DNA from: Escherichia coli
GTDB taxonomy: Bacteria > Pseudomonadota > Gammaproteobacteria > Enterobacterales > Enterobacteriaceae
Reading direction: 5' to 3'
Assembly (NCBI RefSeq): GCF_011881725.1
Contig: NZ_JAATUR010000003.1
Coordinates: 87,859-151,858, forward strand
DNA: 64,000 nt
The translations under genes and the position numbers were made by a program. Within the stretch, counting starts at the first letter, position 1. Each line of letters begins with the position of its first letter. Below are positions 32,601 through 45,750 of the stretch, one piece after another. The notes under the pieces were generated by a model. The model saw only the letters and a program-made list of their open reading frames with translations, did no database searches and had not been told where the DNA came from.

Positions 32601-33492
32601 GGTTGTGGGTTTCTACTTTCATCAGGATGTGTGCCGGTTCCTGATGGAAGTCGTAGCGGCCCGTTTCGTGGTCAGCAAAGTAGCGACCCACTTCAGAACC
32701 TTCCATTACCGCGGCGTTGTCTTTGTAAGCAGAGAGAACGTGATCCGGCGTGGTTTCAAAGGTGTTTTTGATCATCTTGAACAGCGATTTCGGCTGCTGT
32801 TCACCGTCGATAATCCAGTCGGCGTTAAAAATCTTGTGGCGGCAGTGCTCAGAGTTCGCTTGGGCGAACATATACAGCTCGATGTCGTTCGGGTTACGAC
32901 CAAGCTTTGTGAAAGCATCTTGCAGATAGTCAATTTCATCATCCGCCAGCGCCAGGCCAAGCCGCAGGTTTGCGTCGATCAGCGCCTGACGCCCTTGCCC
33001 CAGTAAATCTACGCTGGTGACCGGAGCCGGTTGATGATGAGCAAACAGCTGCTCTGCATCATCTAAAGCGAAAAAGACCGTTTCCATCATACGGTCATGC
33101 AGTTCAGCGGTAACCTGCTGCCATTGTTCATTGGTCAGCGTACCGGCTTCTATATAGTAAGCAACGCCGCGCTCAAGGCGGTTTACCTGTTGCAGCCCGC
33201 AGTTATGGGCGATATCGGTCGCTTTTGAAGACCAGGGAGAGATGGTGCCTGGACGCGGGGTCACCAGCAGTAATTTGCCTTCCGGTGCATGGCTGGCAAG
33301 TGCCGGGCCATATTTCAACAGGCGTTCAAGTTGCGCGTGCGCTTCTTCGTTTAACGGCGCATTGAGGTCAGCAAAATGGACATACTCGGCGTAAATGTTG
33401 TGAACCGGGAGCCTGGCAGCCTGAAAACGCGCCAGCAGTTTATTGATTCGGAATGCCGACAGTGCAGGCGAACCACGCAGAATTTCCATCAT
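29605..33492 (-). CDS. purL: phosphoribosylformylglycinamidine synthase PurL
   Basis: 1295 residues from [20 protein letters not shown]; 36 further in-frame codons upstream are not conserved. The large enterobacterial form fuses an N-terminal PurS-like part, two AIR-synthase-like domains ([32 protein letters not shown]) and a C-terminal class I glutaminase with Cys in [10 protein letters not shown] and a His/Glu pair in PHPERVF. It converts FGAR plus glutamine and ATP to FGAM, the fourth step of purine synthesis. A PurR operator precedes it. No internal damage is visible across nearly 3.9 kb. Confidence 0.98.
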   Translation of the reverse strand: MMEILRGSPALSAFRINKLLARFQAARLPVHNIYAEYVHFADLNAPLNEEAHAQLERLLKYGPALASHAPEGKLLLVTPRPGTISPWSSKATDIAHNCGLQQVNRLERGVAYYIEAGTLTNEQWQQVTAELHDRMMETVFFALDDAEQLFAHHQPAPVTSVDLLGQGRQALIDANLRLGLALADDEIDYLQDAFTKLGRNPNDIELYMFAQANSEHCRHKIFNADWIIDGEQQPKSLFKMIKNTFETTPDHVLSAYKDNAAVMEGSEVGRYFADHETGRYDFHQEPAHILMKVETHNHPTAISPWPGAATGSGGEIRDEGATGRGAKPKAGLVGFSVSNLRIPGFEQPWEEDFGKPERIVTALDIMTEGPLGGAAFNNEFGRPALNGYFRTYEEKVNSHNGEELRGYHKPIMLAGGIGNIRADHVQKGEINVGAKLVVLGGTAMNIGLGGGAASSMASGQSDADLDFASVQRDNPEMERRCQEVIDRCWQLGDANPILFIHDVGAGGLSNAMPELVSDGGRGGKFELRDILSDEPGMSPLEIWCNESQERYVLAVAADQLPLFDELCKRERAPYAVIGEATEELHLSLHDRHFDNQPIDLPLDVLLGKTPKMTRDVQTLKAKGDALAREGITIADAVKRVLHLPTVAEKTFLVTIGDRTVTGMVARDQMVGPWQVPVANCAVTTASLDSYYGEAMAIGERAPVALLDFAASARLAVGEALTNIAATQIGDIKRIKLSANWMAAAGHPGEDAGLYEAVKAVGEELCPALGLTIPVGKDSMSMKTRWQEGNEEREMTSPLSLVISAFARVEDVRHTITPQLSTEDNALLLIDLGKGNNALGATALAQVYRQLGDKPADVRDVAQLKGFYDAIQALVAQRKLLAFHDRSDGGLLVTLAEMAFAGHCGIEADIATLGDDHLAALFNEELGAVIQVRAADREAVEAVLAQYGLADCVHYVGQAVSGDRFVITANGQAVFSESRTTLRVWWAETTWQMQRLRDNPECADQEHQAKSNDADPGLNVKLSFDINEDVAAPFIATGARPKVAVLREQGVNSHVEMAAAFHRAGFDAIDVHMSDLLAGRTGLEDFHALVACGGFSYGDVLGAGEGWAKSILFNDRVRDEFATFFHRPQTLALGVCNGCQMMSNLRELIPGSELWPRFVRNTSDRFEARFSLVEVTQSPSLMLQGMVGSQMPIAVSHGEGRVEVRDAAHLAALESKGLVSLRYVDNFGKVTETYPANPNGSPNGITAVTTESGRVTIMMPHPERVFRTVSNSWHPENWGEDGPWMRIFRNARKQLG

Positions 33493-33567
33493 AAGTCTCT
33501 CGTCTTCTAAGCTTTCGGTGTACCCAAGGGGGGAAACGGGCGTCATTATAAAGAATCTGATGCGCCG

Positions 33568-33583
33568 ACGAAACCGTTTGCGT
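33568..33583 (-). promoter_or_regulatory. PurR operator of purL
   Basis: The minus strand reads ACGCAAACGGTTTCGT, 14 of 16 positions of the PurR palindrome, 76 bases before the purL start. Purine-dependent repression of purL by PurR is established. Confidence 0.85.
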
Positions 33584-33748
33584 GGAAATAAAATCACCAT
33601 CGTGAATTAGCAACGCGTGCCGCCAATGGCTGTAATAAGTTGCCAACTGCCGCAGGTTTACGCAAAATGCCGCTCATTGATGATTACACCTTTGTTTAGC
33701 ATATCGTTTTTTCAGACCAGGACGTGAACGACACAGAGAATTAACTAA

Positions 33749-35850
<2,102 letters not shown>

Positions 35851-35862
35851 CTATGCTTTACT

Positions 35863-36498
35863 CTATTCCAGTTGCTGGAGTTCGCCGCGCGGGGTTACGC
35901 GCCAACGATGCTGACAAAAATAGAGCAGCGGGTTGTCCTGATTACTGTCGCTGTAACCACTGTACAACCGCAGTGGCGTACCGATTTTGCGTTCCAGTTG
36001 CGCGACCTTCTCATGCCCAAGACAACGCATGGTCAACACCCAGCCGCCATAACCTCGCTGGATTTGGCTGGCGATAAGGTTAACCCGTGGCAGCCACGGT
36101 GTATCAAAATAGACAGCCTCAACCAATGGCTGTGGAGAACCAGTAATCAACCAGATATCGGCATCGGAACTTAGTAAGTAGGTGGTCAGGCGCTCCTGCA
36201 CCAGCGGGAAGGCAGTAACATTGTTGCGAAACCAGTGCACAAATTCAGCCTGCAACGCTTGCAAGCGAGCTTCACTGTGACCAAAGGTACACCCCCACAA
36301 TAGCAGACTCATCGGCCAGCGCGCTGCACGGCCTTTTATCAACAATGCCATGACAATAACCGGCAATAGTGGCAGGACAAGCAGTGTATTCAGCGGTTGG
36401 CGACGCAGTAAGAAGCGCAGAAAACTACCGAACATATCCTGTTGATGCAATGTTCCATCTAAGTCAAAAAACACCACACGACGCTCGTGAGTTGCCAA
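35863..36498 (-). CDS. pgpC: phosphatidylglycerophosphatase C
   Basis: 211 residues, HAD-superfamily (HAD-IB) phosphatase. The nucleophile motif FFDLDGTL has Asp12 and Asp14, followed by LITGSPQPLVEAV and the motif III/IV region LYSGYSDSNQDNPLL. A hydrophobic segment around 36-55 (LLVLPLLPVIVMALL) fits membrane association. It dephosphorylates phosphatidylglycerophosphate to phosphatidylglycerol, redundantly with PgpA and PgpB. It lies 57 bases upstream of tadA in the same direction, probably one transcript. Confidence 0.94.
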   Translation of the reverse strand: MATHERRVVFFDLDGTLHQQDMFGSFLRFLLRRQPLNTLLVLPLLPVIVMALLIKGRAARWPMSLLLWGCTFGHSEARLQALQAEFVHWFRNNVTAFPLVQERLTTYLLSSDADIWLITGSPQPLVEAVYFDTPWLPRVNLIASQIQRGYGGWVLTMRCLGHEKVAQLERKIGTPLRLYSGYSDSNQDNPLLYFCQHRWRVTPRGELQQLE

Positions 36499-36705
36499 AC
36501 CATACTCCTCTGGACTGAAACATCCTGATTAATCATCGCTACTACATAGCCTAACAGATAGATCATCACTTTTCCGGCAACAATCTACCGTATAATGCTG
36601 AATGGAATTTTTAATTCATAGATCTTACAAGCTATGGAATATAATATTCACTCGCTTGTGTCTCATATTGCCTGTTGTCGCCATTAATTCATCGCGAGGA
36701 AAGAT

Positions 36706-37554
36706 ATGAACGGCTTACTTCGTATTCGTCAGCGTTACCAGCGGCTTGCCCAGAGTGATAAAAAACTGGCGGACTATCTCCTGCTACAACCAGATACAGC
36801 GCGCCATTTAAGCTCTCAGCAATTGGCCAACGAAGCCGGAGTCAGTCAATCCAGCGTAGTGAAATTCGCACAAAAACTCGGCTATAAAGGTTTTCCGGCA
36901 TTGAAGTTGGCGTTGAGTGAAGCACTGGCAAGCCAGCCGGAATCTCCCTCTGTGCCCATTCATAACCAAATCCGCGGTGATGATCCGTTACGGCTGGTCG
37001 GCGAAAAACTGATTAAAGAAAATACTGCCGCTATGTACGCAACGCTAAACGTTAATAGTGAAGAGAAACTGCATGAATGCGTAGCAATGTTGCGCTCTGC
37101 ACGGCGGATAATTCTGACCGGTATTGGCGCTTCGGGTCTGGTGGCGCAAAACTTTGCCTGGAAGCTGATGAAGATTGGCTTCAATGCTGCCGCAGAGCGC
37201 GATATGCATGCATTGCTAGCCACGGTACAGGCTTCGTCGTCAGAAGATTTGTTATTAGCCATCTCATACACGGGCGTGCGGCGTGAATTAAACCTGGCAG
37301 CAGATGAAATGTTGCGCGTAGGCGGCAAAGTGCTGGCAATCACCGGTTTCACCCCTAATGCTCTGCAACAGCGCGCTTCTCATTGCCTGTATACCATCGC
37401 CGAAGAACAGGCGACGAATAGCGCGTCGATCTCCGCTTGTCACGCTCAGGGAATGCTGACAGATTTGCTGTTCATTGCGCTAATCCAACAGGATCTGGAA
37501 CTGGCACCAGAACGTATTCGCCACAGTGAAGCACTGGTGAAAAAACTGGTTTGA
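36706..37554 (+). CDS. yfhH: RpiR-family transcriptional regulator YfhH
   Basis: 282 residues. An N-terminal helix-turn-helix (~1-77; LSSQQLANEAGVSQSSVVKF) is followed by a SIS sugar-phosphate-binding domain (~125-255; RRIILTGIGASGLVAQNF and LLLAISYTG). This layout predicts a regulator responding to a phosphosugar; its targets are not evident, since neighbours are not sugar genes. GAGGAAAG precedes the ATG. TATAAT at 36591-36596 is a possible -10. yfhL follows after 55 bases. Confidence 0.92.
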   Translation: MNGLLRIRQRYQRLAQSDKKLADYLLLQPDTARHLSSQQLANEAGVSQSSVVKFAQKLGYKGFPALKLALSEALASQPESPSVPIHNQIRGDDPLRLVGEKLIKENTAAMYATLNVNSEEKLHECVAMLRSARRIILTGIGASGLVAQNFAWKLMKIGFNAAAERDMHALLATVQASSSEDLLLAISYTGVRRELNLAADEMLRVGGKVLAITGFTPNALQQRASHCLYTIAEEQATNSASISACHAQGMLTDLLFIALIQQDLELAPERIRHSEALVKKLV

Positions 37555-37573
37555 GTAAAGAATGCGCGTATAA

Positions 37574-37870
<297 letters not shown>

Positions 37871-37921
37871 TATTCTACTCTGGAAGTAAAGTATTAATTA
37901 TTTTATAGAGAACACCTTAAC

Positions 37922-37986
37922 GATATTATATTTATTCAATTGATAGCAATAACACAATCATTCACCAATTGAATTTATATAATATC
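37922..37986. repeat. 21-bp AT-rich inverted repeat downstream of yfhL
   Basis: 37922-37942 (GATATTATAT...TTCAATTG) and 37966-37986 (CAATTGAA...ATATAATATC) are complementary at 19 of 21 positions, with a 23-base loop. The arms are almost all A+T and no U-tract follows on either strand, so this is not a standard terminator. It lies between the yfhL stop and the shoB terminator. I do not recognise it as a named element. Confidence 0.6.
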
Positions 37987-38013
37987 CACGTAGAAATTTA
38001 TTTATAATTATTA

Positions 38014-38047
38014 AAGGCGCGCCTGACTGGTTAACCAGACGCGCCTT
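38014..38047 (-). terminator. shoB terminator
   Basis: On the minus strand AAGGCGCG...CGCGCCTT forms a strong stem, with CTGG/CCAG extending it around TTAA. It is followed by TTAATAATT. It lies 17 bases past the shoB stop. Confidence 0.75.
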
Positions 38048-38064
38048 AAGTACGTTTCCTGGTG

Positions 38065-38145
38065 TTATAAGAACAGGAGGATCAGCTGTAAAACAGCAAT
38101 GATGATTTTGATGACCCGTTTAATCAGGTATCGGCAATCAGTCAT
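38065..38145 (-). CDS. shoB: small toxic membrane protein ShoB
   Basis: 26 codons on the minus strand: MTDCRYLIKRVIKIIIAVLQ followed by LILLFL and TAA. A GGAAAAACGA ribosome region precedes it. It is a single hydrophobic helix with a basic start, the known ShoB toxin, which depolarises the inner membrane when overproduced. Its leader (38146 to about 38260) contains a 19-base stretch complementary to the antitoxin RNA OhsC encoded ~230 bases away on the opposite strand. It is too short for standard ORF calling. Confidence 0.93.
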   Translation of the reverse strand: MTDCRYLIKRVIKIIIAVLQLILLFL

Positions 38146-38465
38146 TCGTTTTTCCTTAAACAAGGAATGCAGCCGTTCAGATTAGCCCTTACATCTCCCC
38201 AAACCTGAACGTGCGAGTTATTGAGGGTGCATGCTGCACTCCACACCAGAGCTTTGACGACACCACTCGTTTCAATGGGGGAATTCAGTGGCATGGTGTA
38301 AAGCACAGCAAAATCGCCAATAACGAAGCCAATTTTAATGTAATTACAAATTGGCGGTCACGTTAATCTTTCCATCAATATCGATTTCTTCGTCAAGGCT
38401 CGAGTTTTTATACTAAAGATTGCAAGTTGCTTGTAAAAGATAACCACACTGATCCATAATCGCTT

Positions 38466-38545
38466 TCATTGAGGGTGCGTGCTGCACAAAATTAAAGTTG
38501 TAAAGTAAAATCCCCGTTCCTTACCAGTTCGGGGGTTTTACTTTT
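38466..38545 (+). ncRNA. ohsC: antitoxin small RNA OhsC (RyfC)
   Basis: CATAAT (38455-38460) and an upstream TTGTAA 18 bases away form a plausible promoter. The RNA contains TTGAGGGTGCGTGCTGCAC (38469-38487), which equals 38221-38239 in the shoB leader region except for one A/G change, giving 19 pairs including one G-U with shoB mRNA. It ends in a 15-bp stem (38502-38516 / 38530-38544) and CTTTTT. OhsC blocks ShoB synthesis. Exact 5' end is approximate. The stem also suits termination of acpS transcripts from the other side. Confidence 0.85.
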
Positions 38546-38565
38546 TAAAGAGAACGGTATTATTT

Positions 38566-38946
38566 TTAACTCTCGATAATTACCGTGGCGCAAGCATAAT
38601 GACGTTCATCAGCCAGCGTTACATGCATATTTACAACGCCGAGTTTTTCCGCCAGTTTTAATGCCTCACCCCATAGCCGCAGCCGTGGTTTGCCGAGCTC
38701 ATCATTGAATACTTCAAATTGATTAAACGCCAGACCATTGCGGATCCCGGTGCCAAACGCTTTTGCCGCCGCTTCTTTCACAGCAAAACGCTTCGCCAGA
38801 AAACGCACTGGCTGGTGGTGCGTTTTCCAGATTTCCCATTCGTTATCACTTAATACGCGGCGTGCCAGGCGATCACCGGATCGGGCGATCACCGCTTCTA
38901 TGCGAGCGATCTCCACAATATCGGTACCTAAACCTAATATTGCCAT
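38566..38946 (-). CDS. acpS: holo-[acyl-carrier-protein] synthase AcpS
   Basis: 126 residues. Magnesium-binding residues Asp9 ([11 protein letters not shown]) and Glu58 ([16 protein letters not shown]) are intact. It transfers 4'-phosphopantetheine from CoA to apo-ACP, essential for fatty acid synthesis. The start codon shares one base with the stop of pdxJ (TAATG type junction), so the two are translated in series. It is the last gene of a long minus-strand run of housekeeping genes (lepA to acpS). Confidence 0.97.
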   Translation of the reverse strand: MAILGLGTDIVEIARIEAVIARSGDRLARRVLSDNEWEIWKTHHQPVRFLAKRFAVKEAAAKAFGTGIRNGLAFNQFEVFNDELGKPRLRLWGEALKLAEKLGVVNMHVTLADERHYACATVIIES

Positions 38947-39677
38947 TAACCACGCGCTTCCAGCATCAGACGCTTCATTTCTGCCACCGCATCTTTCAGT
39001 CCGGTCATCACTGCACGACCGATAATGGCATGACCGATATTCAGTTCATGCATCTCAGGGATGGCGGCAATGGCTTTCACGTTGTGATAGGTCAGACCGT
39101 GTCCGGCGTTAACTTTCAGACCGAGACTTGCGGCAAAGGTCGCGGCTTTGGCGATACGCGCCAGCTCTTGCGCTTGTTCGGCGTCAGTTTTGGCATCAGC
39201 ATAGCAACCCGTGTGGATCTCGATAAATGGTGCGCCAACCTCTGCCGCAGCTTTGATCTGCTCTTCATCGGCGTCGATAAACAGAGAAACCTGAATCCCG
39301 GCATCCGCCAGACGTTTACAGGCATCGCGCATTTTGTCACGCTGACCGGCTACGTCCAGGCCACCTTCGGTTGTCACTTCCTGGCGCTTTTCTGGTACCA
39401 GGCAGCAAAAATGTGGCTTCGTCTCAACGGCGATCGCCAGCATCTCTTCGGTCACCGCCATCTCCAGATTCATGCGGGTATCCAGCGTCTGACGCAGAAT
39501 GCGCACATCGCGGTCAGTAATGTGGCGGCGATCTTCACGTAAATGCACGGTAATACCGTCCGCTCCCGCCTGCTCAGCAATAAACGCAGCCTGCACCGGA
39601 TCCGGGTAAGCAGTACCGCGTGCGTTACGCAGCGTTGCAATATGGTCAATGTTGACGCCTAACAGTAATTCAGCCAT
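38946..39677 (-). CDS. pdxJ: pyridoxine 5'-phosphate synthase PdxJ
   Basis: 243 residues from [20 protein letters not shown], five codons inside the longest reading. TIM-barrel enzyme joining 1-deoxyxylulose 5-phosphate with 3-amino-1-hydroxyacetone phosphate to form pyridoxine 5'-phosphate, the last ring-forming step of vitamin B6 synthesis. [13 protein letters not shown], the catalytic-loop His in [10 protein letters not shown], and [11 protein letters not shown] mark the active site. It lies 11 bases after recO and overlaps acpS by one base. Confidence 0.97.
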
Positions 39678-39688
39678 GACAATCCTCA

Positions 39689-40417
39689 TCATTCATAATG
39701 TGTTTTCACCGTTCGCTTAGGCATAAACTGCCGGAACAGTTCCCTGCTCTTTAATGGTTTACCGCCAAGATACGGCTTAAGCGCCATGCGGGTAAAGCGT
39801 TTCGCGGCACGCAATGTGTCTGCGTCAGGAAATTCCCGCGCGTCTAACGCTTTTAACTGCCTTCCGGTGAAGGTTTTGTTGTCGATAACTACACTGGCGA
39901 TAAACCCTTTTTCTTCGCGATAACGATACGTCATAGTGTCATCTACCTGCTCACCGCTACCCGCACAATGAGTAAAATTGACGCCATATCCCAGGTGCCC
40001 CAGCAACGCCAGCTCAAATCGACGCAATGCCGGTTCTGGTGTACCGGTAACTCCAGCCAGAGACTGAATGCAATGTAAATAATCGAAAAAAAGTTCCGAA
40101 AAACGCGTCTCGTATTCCAGTACGCGGGAGAGAAGTTCGTTGATATACAGACCACTGTAAAGCGTGATACCGCTTAATGGCAGCGCCAGCGAGACAGCTT
40201 CGGCACTGCGCAGTGTTTTGACTTCACCGCGCCCGCCGAAACGTAGCAAGAGAGGGGTGAAAGGCTGTAATGCACCTTTCAGAGTAGAGCGTTTAGAGCG
40301 TGCGCCTTTGGCAACCAGACGCACGCGACCCGACTCCTCCGTGAAGACGTCCAGCATCAGACTGGTTTCGCTCCACGGGCGACTATGCAGGACAAATGCG
40401 CGCTGCCAGCCTTCCAT
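39689..40417 (-). CDS. recO: DNA repair protein RecO
   Basis: 242 residues. An N-terminal OB-fold ([20 protein letters not shown]) is followed by a helical domain. The zinc-finger cysteines seen in many RecO proteins are absent, as is normal for E. coli. It loads RecA onto SSB-coated gaps with RecR (RecF pathway) and anneals complementary strands. It follows era by 11 bases in the rnc-era-recO operon. Confidence 0.96.
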   Translation of the reverse strand: MEGWQRAFVLHSRPWSETSLMLDVFTEESGRVRLVAKGARSKRSTLKGALQPFTPLLLRFGGRGEVKTLRSAEAVSLALPLSGITLYSGLYINELLSRVLEYETRFSELFFDYLHCIQSLAGVTGTPEPALRRFELALLGHLGYGVNFTHCAGSGEQVDDTMTYRYREEKGFIASVVIDNKTFTGRQLKALDAREFPDADTLRAAKRFTRMALKPYLGGKPLKSRELFRQFMPKRTVKTHYE

Positions 40418-40428
40418 CAGAGTAACTC

Positions 40429-42041
<1,613 letters not shown>

Positions 42042-42044
42042 TCA

Positions 42045-42138
42045 GCACACGAAACAGACCTGATATACATGGCTCTGCTAACTGCTTCGCAGCAGTTTCA
42101 GTTTACCGGTATATGGAAACCAACGCTGTTTCGTGTGC
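42045..42138 (-). promoter_or_regulatory. rnc: rnc leader hairpin (RNase III autoregulation site)
   Basis: A perfect 13-bp outer stem (42045-42057 with 42126-42138, GCACACGAAACAG/CTGTTTCGTGTGC) encloses further pairing and an inner stem-loop AACTGCT-TCGC-AGCAGTT. It begins 34 bases upstream of the rnc start. RNase III is known to cleave such a leader stem in its own mRNA, destabilising it. Confidence 0.8.
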
Positions 42139-42239
42139 CGTGGCAACCAGAAGGCGCCAACCTTAAACTTCGGGGGAATATTCTATACACAACGACGGGG
42201 GATGTCGTTAGTCATGGGAGATTTATCTCATAAATAATT

Positions 42240-42268
42240 CATGTTGTCGCCATAGGGGCGACAACATG
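42240..42268 (-). terminator. lepB terminator hairpin
   Basis: CATGTTGTCGCC and GGCGACAACATG form a perfect 12-bp stem 16 bases after the lepB stop, followed on the minus strand by AATTATTTATG. The weak U-tract suggests it may also allow read-through into rnc. Confidence 0.6.
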
Positions 42269-42283
42269 AACGAAGATGGGCTT

Positions 42284-43258
42284 TTAATGGATGCCACCAA
42301 TGCGACTTAAGCGCACACCTGTCGGCCATTCGCCTTCTTGCTTATCGAAACTCATCCAGATAGCCGTTGCCCGACCGACCAGATTCGCTTCCGGCACAAA
42401 GCCCCAGTAACGGCTGTCCGCGCTGTTGTCACGGTTATCGCCCATCATGAAGTATTGCCCCGGCGGAACAATCCAGGTTGCCAATTGTTGCCCTGGCTGC
42501 TGGTAATACATCCCCACCTGATCCTGCGCAATCGGTACTGTCAGAATACGGTGCGTCACATCGCCCAGCGTCTCTTTACGCTCGGAAAGACGAATCCCAT
42601 TTTCTTTGGTTTCGTTTTTCGGCACTTCAAAGAAGCCACTGGTCGCTTCCCCACCGTTACGACGTGAGAAGGTCTGAACGAAATCGCTCGGTTCCACGTT
42701 GGAGTAGGTGACCGGTAGCGCGTTTTCACACGCCTGGCCGGAACTGCATCCCGGTTGAATCGTCAGCTCTTTTGAGACCGGATCGTAAGTGACTTTATCG
42801 CCCGGTAAGCCCACCGCACGCTTGATGTAATCAAGCTTTGGATCTTCCGGGTATTTAAAGACCACGATATCGCCACGTTTCGGATGACCGGTTTCGATCA
42901 GCGTTTTCTGGTAGATAGGATCTTTAATGCCGTAAGCAAATTTCTCTACCAGAATGAAGTCACCGATTAACAGAGTCGGCATCATCGAACCCGATGGGAT
43001 CTGGAACGGTTCATAAATAAACGAACGCACAATCAATACAATAGCCAGCACCGGAAAAACAGAAGCACCGGTTTCCAGCCAGCCTGGCTTCGGCGCAACT
43101 TTTTTCAGCGTTGCTTTATCCAGTGAGTCACCGGCAGCCGCTTGCGCCGCTGCCTGACGTTCCCGTCGTTTAGGTGCGAAAAAGAATTTATCCACGCACC
43201 ATAAAATGCCCGTCACCAGTGTGGCAATCACCAGAATCAGGGCAAACATATTCGCCAT
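42284..43258 (-). CDS. lepB: signal peptidase I
   Basis: 324 residues. Two N-terminal membrane segments (about 4-22 and 58-77) leave a large periplasmic catalytic domain. Catalytic Ser91 (QIPSGSMMPTL) and Lys146 (LDYIKRAVGLPGD) are intact, as is GDNRDNSADSR. It removes signal peptides from exported proteins and is essential. It lies 15 bases downstream of lepA, forming the lepA-lepB operon. Confidence 0.98.
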   Translation of the reverse strand: MANMFALILVIATLVTGILWCVDKFFFAPKRRERQAAAQAAAGDSLDKATLKKVAPKPGWLETGASVFPVLAIVLIVRSFIYEPFQIPSGSMMPTLLIGDFILVEKFAYGIKDPIYQKTLIETGHPKRGDIVVFKYPEDPKLDYIKRAVGLPGDKVTYDPVSKELTIQPGCSSGQACENALPVTYSNVEPSDFVQTFSRRNGGEATSGFFEVPKNETKENGIRLSERKETLGDVTHRILTVPIAQDQVGMYYQQPGQQLATWIVPPGQYFMMGDNRDNSADSRYWGFVPEANLVGRATAIWMSFDKQEGEWPTGVRLSRIGGIH

Positions 43259-43273
43259 GCCAACTCCTAAGGG

Positions 43274-45073
43274 TTATTTGTTGTCTTTGCCGACGTGCAG
43301 AATGGCGAGGAACGCTTCCTGCGGCAGCTCGACGTTACCGATCTGCTTCATGCGTTTCTTACCTTCTTTCTGCTTCTGCAGCAGCTTTTTCTTACGGCTG
43401 ATATCACCACCATAACATTTAGCCAGTACGTTTTTACGCAGCTGTTTCACGGTGGAGCGCGCAATGATGTGCGTACCAATCGCTGCCTGAATGGCGATAT
43501 CAAACTGCTGGCGTGGGATCAGATCTTTCATCTTCTCCACCAGCTCACGACCGCGGCTTTGCGAATTATCACGGTGGGTGATCAGCGCCAACGCATCAAC
43601 ACGTTCACCGTTGATTAATACATCCACACGTACCATGTCGGACGCCTGGAAGCGTTTGAAGTTGTAATCCAGAGACGCATAGCCACGCGAGGTAGATTTC
43701 AGTCGGTCGAAGAAGTCGAGCACTACTTCCGCCATCGGGATCTCATACGTCAGCGCGACCTGATTACCGTGGTAAACCATGTTGGTCTGTACACCGCGTT
43801 TTTCCACGCACAGGGTAATGACGTTACCGAGATACGCTTGCGGCAGCAGCATGTGACATTCTGCAATCGGCTCGCGCAGTTCGTAGATGCTATTTACCGC
43901 TGGCAGCTTGGATGGGCTGTCGACGTAGATAACTTCTTTTGCCGTAGTTTCAACTTCGTACACTACTGTCGGTGCTGTGGTAATCAGGTCCAGATCGTAT
44001 TCACGTTCCAGACGTTCCTGAATGATTTCCATATGCAGCAGGCCGAGGAAGCCGCAGCGGAAACCAAAGCCCAGCGCCGTGGAGCTTTCTGGCTCATAGA
44101 ACAGTGAGGCGTCGTTCAGGCTGAGTTTGCCCAACGCGTCACGGAAGGCTTCATAGTCATCGGAACTTACCGGGAACAGCCCCGCGTAAACCTGCGGTTT
44201 AACTTTCTTAAACCCTGGTAACGCTTTTTCTGCCGGATTACGCGCCAGCGTTAAGGTATCGCCTACCGGAGCACCGTGGATATCTTTGATCGCACACACC
44301 AGCCAACCTACTTCGCCGCATTTCAGCTCAGTGCGGTCAACCTGTTTCGGCGTGAAAATTCCCAGACGGTCAGCGTTATAGGTCTGCCCGGTGCTCATGA
44401 CCTTCACCTTGTCGCCCTTACGCAGGGTGCCGTTTTTAATACGGATAAGTGAAACAACGCCCAGGTAGTTGTCGAACCAGGAGTCGATAATCAGGGCCTG
44501 CAGTGGGCCTTCCGGATCGCCTTCCGGCGGTGGAATGTCGCGCACGAGACGTTCGAGAACGTCCTGCACACCAACGCCGGTTTTCGCTGAACAGCGCACC
44601 GCGTCGGTGGCGTCGATGCCGACGATATCTTCAATTTCTTCCGCCACACGTTCAGGATCGGCTGCCGGTAAGTCAATCTTGTTAAGTACCGGCACCACTT
44701 CGAGATCCATTTCCATCGCGGTGTAGCAGTTCGCCAGAGTTTGCGCTTCTACGCCCTGTCCGGCGTCGACCACCAGCAATGCACCTTCACAGGCGGCCAG
44801 CGAACGGGAAACCTCATAGGAGAAGTCAACGTGGCCCGGGGTGTCGATAAAGTTAAGCTGATAGGTTTCACCATCAGACGCTTTGTAGTCCAACGTCACG
44901 CTCTGTGCTTTGATGGTAATGCCACGCTCACGCTCAAGATCCATGGAATCGAGAACCTGTGCCTCCATTTCACGGTCAGACAGGCCACCGCAGATCTGGA
45001 TAATACGGTCAGACAGCGTCGATTTACCGTGGTCAATGTGAGCTATGATCGAAAAGTTACGTATATTCTTCAT
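43274..45073 (-). CDS. lepA: translation elongation factor 4 (LepA)
   Basis: 599 residues. The GTPase domain starts with [17 protein letters not shown] (G1) and carries DTPGHVDF (G3) and NKIDLP (G4). Domains resembling EF-G III and V and the LepA-specific C-terminal domain follow, ending in a basic region ([19 protein letters not shown]). It influences ribosome function or 30S assembly under stress and is nearly universal in bacteria. Its 197-base leader to rseC contains an unexplained hairpin. Confidence 0.97.
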   Translation of the reverse strand: MKNIRNFSIIAHIDHGKSTLSDRIIQICGGLSDREMEAQVLDSMDLERERGITIKAQSVTLDYKASDGETYQLNFIDTPGHVDFSYEVSRSLAACEGALLVVDAGQGVEAQTLANCYTAMEMDLEVVPVLNKIDLPAADPERVAEEIEDIVGIDATDAVRCSAKTGVGVQDVLERLVRDIPPPEGDPEGPLQALIIDSWFDNYLGVVSLIRIKNGTLRKGDKVKVMSTGQTYNADRLGIFTPKQVDRTELKCGEVGWLVCAIKDIHGAPVGDTLTLARNPAEKALPGFKKVKPQVYAGLFPVSSDDYEAFRDALGKLSLNDASLFYEPESSTALGFGFRCGFLGLLHMEIIQERLEREYDLDLITTAPTVVYEVETTAKEVIYVDSPSKLPAVNSIYELREPIAECHMLLPQAYLGNVITLCVEKRGVQTNMVYHGNQVALTYEIPMAEVVLDFFDRLKSTSRGYASLDYNFKRFQASDMVRVDVLINGERVDALALITHRDNSQSRGRELVEKMKDLIPRQQFDIAIQAAIGTHIIARSTVKQLRKNVLAKCYGGDISRKKKLLQKQKEGKKRMKQIGNVELPQEAFLAILHVGKDNK

Positions 45074-45185
45074 AAAGTATGATTATTGTGCCTTAATGCC
45101 CGGTTAACCAGGCTTTTAGAAGTCGCTGTTCTGAGCTTAACGTCTGTATTAATAGAAACGCCGCATTCTACACTACAACATTGAG

Positions 45186-45236
45186 GCGAGGAAATGTTCA
45201 TACCGTATGGATTGCGGTATCTGGAAACGTCCTCGC
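45186..45236 (-). other. hairpin in the rseC-lepA intergenic region
   Basis: GCGAGGA (45186-45192) pairs with TCCTCGC (45230-45236). Inside it ATACCG (45200-45205) pairs with CGGTAT (45215-45220) around TATGGATTG. On the minus strand it starts ~110 bases upstream of lepA, after the rseC terminator. No U-tract follows. It could be part of the lepA leader RNA; I do not recognise it. Confidence 0.45.
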
Positions 45237-45260
45237 ATTTGTTATGCAAAATACAACAAA

Positions 45261-45278
45261 GCCAGTGAAATCACTGGC
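45261..45278 (-). terminator. rseC terminator, overlapping the rseC stop codon
   Basis: GCCAGTG-ATTT-CACTGGC is a perfect 7-bp stem. Its first arm contains the last codons and TGA of rseC, followed by TTTGTTGTATTTT on the minus strand. Confidence 0.7.
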
Positions 45279-45750
45279 TCGCGTCTTCCGAAGATGTTTC
45301 ATATCGCACAAGGCCTGGTGGCAACGCCACGCTTAAGATGATGGGTTGCCATTCAGCCCGGACAGCAAACTTTCGCGAATAGCCGCGGGCAATCAGGAAT
45401 CCACCAACACCACCAAGAATTGCGCCGCATAACGCCGCGATGTCTGAAGCAAAGAGTAGCTGAAATAGAGAAGCGATGAGGAATAATCCCACCAGCGGCG
45501 ACATATAAACCAGTAATGCGGAGCTAAGCAGGCTGCCTTCGGCTATTCCTAATTCCACTTTTTGCCCCGGCACTAACGGTTCATTACAGGGTACAACAAT
45601 GGTATGCGTGGTTTGCGGGCCTAGTTTATTCAACACGCGGCTACCGCAACCGGCACGGGAAGCACAACTGCTGCATGAGGCTTTAACATCACAACTGACC
45701 AGCGCCTGTCCGTTTTGCCAGGAGACGACAGTAGCCCACTCTTTGATCAT
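45271..45750 (-). CDS. rseC: sigma-E positive regulator RseC
   Basis: 159 residues. The N-terminal part has a cysteine cluster (CDVKASCSSCASRAGCGS) suited to redox or Fe-S binding. Two membrane segments lie at about 75-95 and 100-120. It is an inner-membrane protein with a mild positive effect on sigma-E and links to thiamine synthesis and SoxR reduction (RsxC-like family). Last gene of the rpoE operon; its start overlaps the rseB stop by 4 bases (ATGA). Confidence 0.95.
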   Translation of the reverse strand: MIKEWATVVSWQNGQALVSCDVKASCSSCASRAGCGSRVLNKLGPQTTHTIVVPCNEPLVPGQKVELGIAEGSLLSSALLVYMSPLVGLFLIASLFQLLFASDIAALCGAILGGVGGFLIARGYSRKFAVRAEWQPIILSVALPPGLVRYETSSEDASQ

